5,109 nt of DNA. Origin: an uncultured Prevotella sp. (GTDB lineage Bacteria > Bacteroidota > Bacteroidia > Bacteroidales > Bacteroidaceae). Location of the stretch: positions 1 through 5,109 of the forward strand of contig CAJOHP010000196.1 of NCBI GenBank assembly GCA_905234355.1, written 5' to 3'. Positions within the stretch are counted from its first letter, which is position 1. Each line of letters opens with the position of its first letter. Below, in pieces: positions 1-4,317 of the stretch. Under the pieces are notes generated by a model. It ran no database searches. It saw nothing but the letters and a program-made list of their open reading frames with translations, and had not been told where the DNA came from. Both the position numbers and the translations under genes were made by a program.

Positions 1-126
1 TCCGCCGCCATGCACGAGCACCTTGGGGCCCTCGATGGCAGCGAAGTGGCCCAGCAGGGCAGTGAGCTGCGCCTCGTCCTCGACGACGGCACCGCCCACC
101 TTTACGATAGTCAGTCTTTGTTTCAT
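1..126 (-). CDS. argB: Acetylglutamate kinase, N-terminal 42 residues (cut by window edge)
   Basis: The reverse strand from the ATG at 126 reads MKQRLTIVKVGGAVVEDE, continues without a stop to the window edge, and ends AAIEGPKVLVHGGG. This is the N-terminus of an amino acid kinase fold. The K9-V-G-G loop and the glycine-rich HGGG at 39-42 correspond to the phosphate-binding lysine loop and the acetylglutamate/ATP-binding glycine loop of acetylglutamate kinase. The family catalyses the second step of arginine biosynthesis in the cytoplasm, phosphorylating N-acetylglutamate. The ATG follows an A-rich stretch (agacatcaagata) with no Shine-Dalgarno, as usual in Bacteroidetes. It begins 49 bp after the mutS stop on the same strand, and I see no TAnnTTTG promoter in that gap, so it may be read from the mutS transcript. 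Other amino acid kinases share the glycine loops, but the spacing and the FAAIEGxKVLVHGGG string favour ArgB. The C-terminal five-sixths is not visible. Confidence 0.85.
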   Translation of the reverse strand, partial: MKQRLTIVKVGGAVVEDEAQLTALLGHFAAIEGPKVLVHGGG

Positions 127-175
127 TATCTTGATGTCTTTTCGTTTACACTCCGATGGGTGCCGTGCTGCCGCC

Positions 176-2800
176 TCACTTCCCGGCCACAATCTTCTTG
201 ATGTCGTTGAGCTTGTTGAGCGCCTCCACAGGGGTGAGGTTGTTGACGTCGAGCCCCAGTATCTCGTCGCGTATCTGGCAGAGCACGGGGTCGTCGAGCT
301 GGAAGAAGCTGAGCTGCATGCCCTCGCGCGAGTCGGCTATCTGTGCCGTAGGCTTTCCCGCCTTTCCCACGCCTGCATTGTCGGCCTCGAGCTGCTTGAG
401 TATGACGCCAGCGCGCTTGACGATGCTTCTCGGCATGCCCGCTATCTCGGCCACGTGTATGCCGAAGCTGTGCTCGGAACCGCCTCGCTCGAGCTTGCGC
501 ACGAAGATGACCTTGCCGTCGACCTCCCTGACCGAGACGTTGTAGTTCTTGATGCGCGAGAAGTTCTTCTCCATCTCGTTGAGCTCGTGGTAGTGAGTGG
601 CGAAGAGGGTGCGTGCGCGTGCTTTGGGCTGCTCGTGCAGATACTCCACGATGGCCCATGCTATGCTGATGCCGTCGTAGGTCGACGTGCCTCGTCCCAG
701 CTCGTCGAAGAGCACGAGCGAGCGGGGGCTGACGTTGTTCAGGATGTTGGCCGCCTCGGTCATCTCGACCATGAAGGTCGACTCACCCAGCGAGATATTG
801 TCCGATGCTCCCACGCGGGTGAATATCTTGTCGACCAGTCCTATGTGTGCCGTCTCGGCCGGCACGAAGCATCCCACCTGTGCGAGCAGCACGATGAGAG
901 CCGTCTGCCGGAGCAGTGCCGACTTACCGGCCATGTTTGGACCGGTGATGATGACGATCTGCTGTCGCTCCTGGTCCAGGCTCACGTCGTTGGGCACATA
1001 CTGCTCGCCCACGGGCAGCTCAGTCTCGATGACGGGGTGTCGGCCCTGATGTATGTCTATGGATGTGGTGTCGTCGACGACGGGTCTGACGTATCGGTGC
1101 TCCTCGGCCGTCTTGGCAAAGGCGAGCAGACAGTCGAGCTGTGCCAGCAGCGCGGCGTCGACCTGTATCTGCGAGATATACTCCTGCATCGAGGCGACGA
1201 GCTCGGTGAAGAGTTTCTGCTCCAGGGCCAGTATCTTGTCCTCGGCACCGAGTATCTTCTCCTCATACTCCTTCAGCTCCTGTGTGATGTAGCGCTCGGC
1301 CTGTGCCAGTGTCTGCTTGCGCACCCACTCTGCGGGCACCTTGTCCTTGTAGGTGTTGCGCACCTCGAGGTAGTAGCCGAACACGTTGTTGTAGCCTATC
1401 TTCAGGCTCTGTATGCCGGTCTGCTGTGCCTCTCGCTCCTGTATCTGCAGCAGGTAGTCCTTTCCGCTGTAGGCTATGCGTCGCAGCTCGTCGAGCTCTT
1501 CGCTGACGCCGCTGGCCATGACGCCTCCCTTCTGCACGAGCTGTGGCGGGTCGGGGCTTATCTCCCTGGCTATCCTGTCGCGCAGGGCCTCGCAGGGCGA
1601 CAGTCGCTCGCCTATGCGCTTGAGCACGTCGCTCAGTGCATACTGGCATGCGCCCTTGACGGGCTGCACGGCCTCGAGTGCCACGCGCAGCTGCACCACC
1701 TCACGTGGTGAGACGCGCCCCACGGCCACCTTCGAGATGATGCGCTCAAGGTCGCCCACGCGGTGCAGCTGCTCGTCGACGAGCTGCCTGAAGTCGGGCT
1801 GCCTGAAGAAATACTCCACGGTGTCGAGGCGCTCGTCGATGGCCTTGCACTCTTTCAGTGGGAAGACGAGCCAGCGGCGCAGCAGGCGGCCGCCCATGGG
1901 CGAGACGGTGCGGTCGACGACGTCGAGCAGTGAGCGCCCTCCCTCCTGCATGGGTTGCAGCAGCTCGAGCGAGCGTATGGTAAACTTGTCCAGCCGCACA
2001 TACTTCTCCTGCTCTATGCGCGAGATATGGGTGATATGTCCTATCTGCGTGTGCTGCGTCATCTCGAGGTACTGCAGTATGGCACCGGCGGCCGTGACGC
2101 CGCTGTGCAGGTGGTCCACGCCGAAGCCCTTGAGGTTTTTCACGCCGAAGTGTCGCAGCAGCTTCTGCTCGGCGGTAGGCTCGCTGAAGGCCCAGTCGTC
2201 GAGCTCGAAGGTGAAGTATTTGGCGCCGAAGTATCGCTCGAAGTCCTGCTTCCTGCCGCGCTCGAAGATGACCTCCTTGGGCTGAAAGCTGCCCAGGAGC
2301 TTCTCCACGTAGTCGTAGGTGCCCTCGCCGGTGAGAAACTCGCCGGTAGAGATGTCGAGCAGGGCCAGGCCGCAGGCCGCGCGCCCGAAGCAGATGCTGG
2401 CCAGGAAGTTGTTCTCCTTGTAGTTCAGCACATTGTCGCCCATGGCCACGCCGGGAGTGACGAGCTCGGTGATGCCTCGCTTGACGAGCTTCTTCGTGAG
2501 CTTGGGGTCCTCGAGCTGGTCGCAGATGGCCACGCGCTTGCCTGCCCTGATGAGCTTGGGCAGATAGGTGTCGAGGGCGTGATAGGGAAAACCGGCCATC
2601 TCGTCGCCCTTCACACCGGCGCCGTTGTTGCGCTTGGTCAGGGTGATGCCCAGTATGCGTGCCGCGGTGACGGCATCGTCGCAATAGGTCTCGTAGAAGT
2701 CGCCGCAGCGGAAGAGCAGCACAGCATCGGGGTGCTTGGCCTTCAGGTCGAAGAACTGCTTCATCATCGGCGTCAGCTCGTTGCCGGTTTTCTTTGCCAT
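176..2800 (-). CDS. mutS: DNA mismatch repair protein MutS, complete, 874 aa
   Basis: MutS binds mismatches and small loops in DNA and, as an ATP-driven sliding clamp, recruits MutL. All expected parts are present in order. The mismatch-reading N-terminal domain has the GDFYE motif (F35 stacks on the mismatch, E37 contacts it). Connector and lever/clamp regions run from about 125 to 570. The ATPase has Walker A GPNMAGKSA (620-628, K626), the signature segment SLGESTFMVEM, Walker B LVLFDELGRGTST (D699, E700) and the H-loop ATHYHEL (H736). The tail carries QLSFF (829-833), matching the beta-clamp-binding position of E. coli MutS, then a short helix starting LTPVEALNKL. Length is normal for the family. 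I chose the ATG at 2800 (MAKKTGNELTP) because family similarity starts there and a Bacteroidetes promoter lies 34 bp upstream; the frame stays open to 3226, but that extension runs through the promoter and a palindrome. No defect was seen. Ala624 and Ala628 in Walker A are, as I recall, usual for Bacteroidetes. Confidence 0.98.
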   Translation of the reverse strand: MAKKTGNELTPMMKQFFDLKAKHPDAVLLFRCGDFYETYCDDAVTAARILGITLTKRNNGAGVKGDEMAGFPYHALDTYLPKLIRAGKRVAICDQLEDPKLTKKLVKRGITELVTPGVAMGDNVLNYKENNFLASICFGRAACGLALLDISTGEFLTGEGTYDYVEKLLGSFQPKEVIFERGRKQDFERYFGAKYFTFELDDWAFSEPTAEQKLLRHFGVKNLKGFGVDHLHSGVTAAGAILQYLEMTQHTQIGHITHISRIEQEKYVRLDKFTIRSLELLQPMQEGGRSLLDVVDRTVSPMGGRLLRRWLVFPLKECKAIDERLDTVEYFFRQPDFRQLVDEQLHRVGDLERIISKVAVGRVSPREVVQLRVALEAVQPVKGACQYALSDVLKRIGERLSPCEALRDRIAREISPDPPQLVQKGGVMASGVSEELDELRRIAYSGKDYLLQIQEREAQQTGIQSLKIGYNNVFGYYLEVRNTYKDKVPAEWVRKQTLAQAERYITQELKEYEEKILGAEDKILALEQKLFTELVASMQEYISQIQVDAALLAQLDCLLAFAKTAEEHRYVRPVVDDTTSIDIHQGRHPVIETELPVGEQYVPNDVSLDQERQQIVIITGPNMAGKSALLRQTALIVLLAQVGCFVPAETAHIGLVDKIFTRVGASDNISLGESTFMVEMTEAANILNNVSPRSLVLFDELGRGTSTYDGISIAWAIVEYLHEQPKARARTLFATHYHELNEMEKNFSRIKNYNVSVREVDGKVIFVRKLERGGSEHSFGIHVAEIAGMPRSIVKRAGVILKQLEADNAGVGKAGKPTAQIADSREGMQLSFFQLDDPVLCQIRDEILGLDVNNLTPVEALNKLNDIKKIVAGK

Positions 2801-2833
2801 AGTAGCTGAAGGGATTATGGGGGTTATGGCCTG

Positions 2834-2865
2834 CAAAGTTATGCTTTTTTGCCGAGATATGCAAA
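2834..2865 (-). promoter_or_regulatory. mutS promoter, Bacteroidetes sigma-ABfr type
   Basis: On the minus strand TTTG (2862-2865) is followed after 20 bp by TAACTTTG (2834-2841). This is an exact match to the Bacteroidetes primary promoter consensus TTTG-N19-21-TAnnTTTG. Transcription would start around 2827-2830, giving a leader of about 30 nt before the mutS ATG at 2800. The spacer contains an imperfect inverted repeat (TGCTTTT at 2842-2848 and AAAAGCA at 2863-2869) that overlaps the -33 box. It could be an operator, but may be chance in T/A-rich DNA. Confidence 0.85.
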
Positions 2866-2948
2866 AGCAGGAGCAAAGAAAATGCTTTTTTTTATTAGGT
2901 TCTTCTATTTGCTGTAACCTTTTTGCGTAGTTACTGGCCATGCCACCC

Positions 2949-3037
2949 ACTGTAGGGACGGGCTTGATGCCTGTCCGAAACACAGAACCGTCCATCTCCC
3001 TGATATGGCGGACAGGCATAAAGCCCGTCCCTACAGT
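2949..3037. repeat. REPIN-like element: two inverted REP-type palindromes
   Basis: The segments 2949-2977 and 3009-3037 are inverted copies over 29 bp with one mismatch, separated by 31 bp. Each arm is also a small hairpin. In the left arm GGACGGGC (2956-2963) pairs with GCCTGTCC (2969-2976) around a 5-nt loop, with one G-T wobble. In the right arm ggacaggc (3010-3017) faces gcccgtcc (3023-3030). Two REP-like hairpins in opposite orientation with a short spacer is the layout of REPIN/BIME elements, which are thought to be moved by RAYT (REP-associated tyrosine) transposases acting in trans. No transposase gene is in the window, so mobility is inferred. The element is intergenic and transcribed, if at all, only by readthrough. 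A simple terminator is less likely, since neither side carries a T tract. Confidence 0.75.
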
Positions 3038-3116
3038 CCTATCCGAGTCCGTGCGGTGTTCCTGCATCATGCATAAGCAAGGCACAACACACAGAACACC
3101 CACCTTAGAAAGACAA

Positions 3117-3144
3117 GTGGGGTGCACCGGCTGGTGCACCCCAC
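3117..3144 (-). terminator. Intrinsic terminator of the smalltalk-like gene
   Basis: GTGGGGTGCACC (3117-3128) and GGTGCACCCCAC (3133-3144) form a perfect 12-bp GC-rich stem with a 4-nt loop. On the minus strand it starts 5 nt after the TGA of the 39-aa gene and is followed by TTGTCTTTCT, a broken T tract. Position, stem strength and tail fit Rho-independent termination of that gene. There is no T tract on the plus-strand side. Confidence 0.75.
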
Positions 3145-3149
3145 AAGAC

Positions 3150-3269
3150 TCAGAGAATGCCGAAAGCGCTGGCGGCTTCCGCTCCTCCCACAATGCCCAA
3201 GAGCGTTGTGGCCACGGCAATGACAATGCGGATGATCACTGTCCAGATGTTCTTTTGTGTGTCTTTCAT
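3150..3269 (-). CDS. Smalltalk-like membrane micro-protein, 39 aa
   Basis: The minus strand from the ATG at 3269 encodes a 39-residue protein beginning MKDTQKNIWTVIIRIVIAVA, ending AASAFGIL and stopping at TGA (3150-3152). A short polar, basic N-terminus (MKDTQKN) precedes one hydrophobic segment (about 8-28) rich in Ile, Val, Ala and Thr. The pattern K-x-x-W-x-x-I-I-x-I-I-x-x-x-A-T-T-L-G resembles the Bacteroidetes 'smalltalk' family of 30-40 aa proteins of unknown function. Unlike members I recall, it lacks the terminal Ser-Cys and ends in a small-residue tail. A -7 element 45 bp upstream and a strong terminator 5 nt after the stop frame it as an independent short transcript, which argues that it is real. 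No HU-family or amidase gene, which I recall as common smalltalk neighbours, is in view. The family call rests on memory of the pattern; that this is a gene is firmer than its name. Confidence 0.75.
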   Translation of the reverse strand: MKDTQKNIWTVIIRIVIAVATTLLGIVGGAEAASAFGIL

Positions 3270-3313
3270 GTGGTAAAAGAGATGTTAGAGGGTTGAACAA
3301 TGTGTGAACGCTG

Positions 3314-3321
3314 CAAAGTTA
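3314..3321 (-). promoter_or_regulatory. Probable -7 element for the smalltalk-like gene
   Basis: The minus strand carries TAACTTTG, identical to the mutS -7 box. The surrounding 14 bp match those at mutS in 13 positions (3311-3324 against 2831-2844). No TTTG lies 19-21 bp upstream, so the -33 half is weak or absent. A start near 3308 would give a leader of about 40 nt before the ATG at 3269. Confidence 0.55.
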
Positions 3322-3380
3322 CGCATTTCGGCGCACTTTTCCTATAGTTCATCGGGCGAGACACGGGGCGAGCGGGTGCC

Positions 3381-3656
3381 TCAGAGCTCCTCGCGGCACT
3401 TCAGCACGGCGCTCACGAGCCATGCCAGGGCAAGCAGCCGCACCACCACGGGGCACTCGGCGGGCAGCACCGTGGCAAGGAAGGCCAGCTGGGCATTGAC
3501 CAGCACGAGTGTCTGGCGCCGGCTTACTGGTCTCGCGAGCGCGCGTATATAATATAAGGTGAGCCAGTCCAACGGGCGACGCACGGCGGCGCTCAGGAGG
3601 TTGACGACGGTGTAGAGACGGGTCTCACGGCTGTTCAGTATCATTTCGTTGTTCAT
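3381..3656 (-). CDS. Small hypothetical membrane protein, 91 aa
   Basis: I do not recognise this protein. From the ATG at 3656 it begins MNNEMILNSRETRLYTVVNL. The frame stays open upstream to an ATG at 3731, but the extra 25 residues are low-complexity, AT-rich and cross an inverted repeat, so I prefer the inner start; Met5 is another option. Residues 10-48 are basic and amphipathic (RRPLDWLTLYY, PVSRRQ). Two hydrophobic stretches follow, at about 49-65 and 69-85, joined by a Pro-Ala-Glu-Cys-Pro turn, with Arg73 near the start of the second. The tail is KCREEL. This suggests a small inner-membrane protein with two helices in a hairpin. Codon use is GC-rich like mutS, which supports real coding. 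It lies 111 bp upstream of the smalltalk-like gene on the same strand. I found no convincing promoter and no terminator hairpin after it, so readthrough into the small gene is possible. Function unknown. Confidence 0.7.
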   Translation of the reverse strand: MNNEMILNSRETRLYTVVNLLSAAVRRPLDWLTLYYIRALARPVSRRQTLVLVNAQLAFLATVLPAECPVVVRLLALAWLVSAVLKCREEL

Positions 3657-3717
3657 CGTTGTATGGGTTTTAGTGGTTATGATGTATTTCTGGGTGCAAA
3701 ATAAGCGTTTAACAGTG

Positions 3718-3748
3718 CACAAAAAGTTCACAAACGAAACTTTTTGTG
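3718..3748. repeat. Perfect 11-bp inverted repeat upstream of the 91-aa gene
   Basis: CACAAAAAGTT (3718-3728) and AACTTTTTGTG (3738-3748) are perfect inverted copies around a 9-nt loop. It lies 62-92 bp upstream of the ATG at 3656, where the promoter of that gene would be expected. It could be an operator-like site for a dimeric regulator or a weak hairpin. The stem is A/T-rich and lacks a GC core, so termination is not the first choice. Confidence 0.55.
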
Positions 3749-3816
3749 TTAAAAGCCCCGGAAATTAACAAAGTTTAGCAGGTCTGCGGCACCCGCTTCT
3801 TTCTGGGCCTATGAAA

Positions 3817-4013
3817 CTTAAGGTGGGTTCTATTAATTCCCACGGTTTAGTTTGACATTGATGGATTTTTAACCTTTTGTCATCTTTCTGGCTCTTTTTG
3901 CTTTCATCCTGTAAGTCTCATCGGTCGTGTAGCCCGCTACACTCTCTCTTCGACTTACAGACTGAAAATAACTCAAAAATCTGCCAAAGCGAATTAATAG
4001 AACCCACCTCAAG
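3817..4013. mobile_element. MITE-like element, about 191-197 bp, perfect 19-bp terminal inverted repeats
   Basis: The 19 bp at 3821-3839 (aggtgggttc, then tattaattc) recur exactly inverted at 3991-4009. Four more outward bases on each side (CTTA and CAAG) extend the match to 22 of 23 bp. The ends enclose a non-coding interior with a long internal palindrome. Short length, long terminal repeats and no open frame are the marks of a miniature inverted-repeat element mobilised in trans by a transposase recognising the same ends. I see no clear target-site duplication outside either boundary choice, which weakens the mobile reading or means the insertion is old. I cannot assign an IS family. Confidence 0.6.
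3898..3971. repeat. Interrupted palindrome inside the MITE-like element
   Basis: Several paired segments share one centre at 3934/3935: TTG/TAA with a wobble (3898-3900 with 3969-3971), TTTCA/TGAAA (3902-3906 with 3963-3967), CTGTAAGTC/GACTTACAG (3909-3917 with 3952-3960) and GTGTAGC/GCTACAC (3927-3933 with 3936-3942). Two symmetric 9-nt bulges (3918-3926 and 3943-3951) separate the two main stems. The shared centre over more than 70 bp makes chance unlikely. The centre is about 20 bp to the right of that of the terminal repeats. Confidence 0.65.
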
Positions 4014-4096
4014 CCCCCCGTGTTTCGTCACGCATAAACAATCGTTTTGCAACTCACTGAAAATGAGATGGTTCTGTATTGCGACTAAAAACGCCC

Positions 4097-4227
4097 GAGT
4101 TTTACCCCCTAAACGACCCCCGTTTACCCCCTAGCCGAGGGTCGTCTAGGGTGTAAACGGGGATCGTTTAGGGGGTAAACGGGGATCGTTTAGGGGGTAA
4201 ACGGGGGTCGTTTAGGGGGTAAACGGA
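4097..4227. repeat. Palindromic array of 22-bp G-run hairpin units
   Basis: Four direct 22-bp units lie at 4140-4161, 4162-4183, 4184-4205 and 4206-4227. Two inverted, more degenerate units lie at 4097-4118 and 4119-4140, meeting the direct units at 4140. The unit core is CGTTTAGGGGGTAAACG, itself a 6-bp hairpin with a five-G loop. The inner four units form a 34-bp stem (4101-4134 with 4146-4179, two mismatches, 11-nt loop). The left arm also matches 4191-4223 perfectly over 33 bp, so it can pair in two registers. The plus strand carries seven runs of three to five G between 4149 and 4219, spaced by 5-8 nt, so G-quadruplex formation is conceivable. The period and the absence of non-repetitive spacers exclude CRISPR. 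Function unknown. Confidence 0.85.
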
Positions 4228-4241
4228 GGTCGCAGGCATAT

Positions 4242-4281
4242 CCTTTGGCTTGCAAAGGGGGCTTACTGCATGAATATGCAG
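4242..4281 (-). terminator. Two short hairpins downstream of the peptidase gene
   Basis: CTGCAT/ATGCAG (4266-4271 with 4276-4281, 4-nt loop) and CCTTTG/CAAAGG (4242-4247 with 4253-4258, 5-nt loop) lie 37-76 bp past the TAG at 4318-4320. Each stem is only 6 bp, and no good T tract follows on the minus strand. They are weak terminator candidates; the large palindrome further downstream may be the stronger barrier. Confidence 0.25.
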
Positions 4282-4317
4282 GGCCAAAACGCATAACGAT
4301 GCAGGAAAGAAGAGCCG

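Larger units (their letters stand above)
2801..3149. other. Intergenic region between the smalltalk-like gene and mutS
   Basis: This 349-bp stretch has no supportable gene. It holds the mutS leader and promoter (2801-2865), an AT-rich tract with a run of nine T (2886-2894), the REPIN-like palindrome (2949-3037), a featureless stretch (3038-3116) and the terminator of the upstream small gene (3117-3144). The minus strand is open in the mutS frame across much of it, but the translation contains palindrome-derived peptide (TGIKPVPT, TGFMPVR) and shows no protein-like character. Confidence 0.8.
3657..4317. other. 661-bp gene-free region rich in inverted repeats
   Basis: No gene can be supported here on either strand. 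The longest frames (for example plus strand 3877-4134 and minus strand 4190-4465) run through repeats and end in the same repeat-derived peptide, PPKRPPFTP. The content in order is: an AT-rich leader of the 91-aa gene (3657-3717), an 11-bp inverted repeat (3718-3748), unassigned DNA (3749-3816), a MITE-like element (3817-4013), unassigned AT-rich DNA (4014-4096), the palindromic G-run array (4097-4227), and two short hairpins (4242-4281) after the peptidase gene. Confidence 0.8.

Noticed and set aside
918..946. Walker A of MutS reads GPNMAGKSA instead of the E. coli GPNMGGKST
   Set aside because: The key Gly-Lys-Ser is intact and, as I recall, the alanine version is normal in Bacteroidetes MutS, so it is not a defect.
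23..1711. Long plus-strand open frame (562 codons) opposite mutS
   Set aside because: It is antisense to unambiguous MutS sequence, is rich in Leu, Val, His and Asp as expected for the complement of GC-biased codons, and shows no recognisable motif.
1955..2809. Plus-strand 284-codon frame
   Set aside because: Antisense shadow of mutS with no independent start context or family similarity.
1746..2876. Minus-strand 376-codon frame overlapping the 5' half of mutS
   Set aside because: It is a shifted reading of the mutS coding strand, with Arg/Gln/His-rich low-complexity translation.
2864..2894. Possible plus-strand terminator (AAAAGCA, 13-nt loop, TGCTTTT followed by T run)
   Set aside because: The stem is weak and A/T-rich, there is no plus-strand gene to terminate, and it overlaps the mutS promoter region.
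3067..3300. Minus-strand 77-codon frame
   Set aside because: It overlaps the smalltalk-like gene in a different frame, reads through its terminator hairpin, and is His/Arg/Cys-rich without a hydrophobic pattern.
3877..4134. Plus-strand 85-codon frame
   Set aside because: It starts inside the MITE-like element and ends in the repeat array; composition is not protein-like and no promoter is visible.
4097..4227. Possible CRISPR array
   Set aside because: The 22-bp units abut with no unique spacers and occur in both orientations; no cas gene is present.
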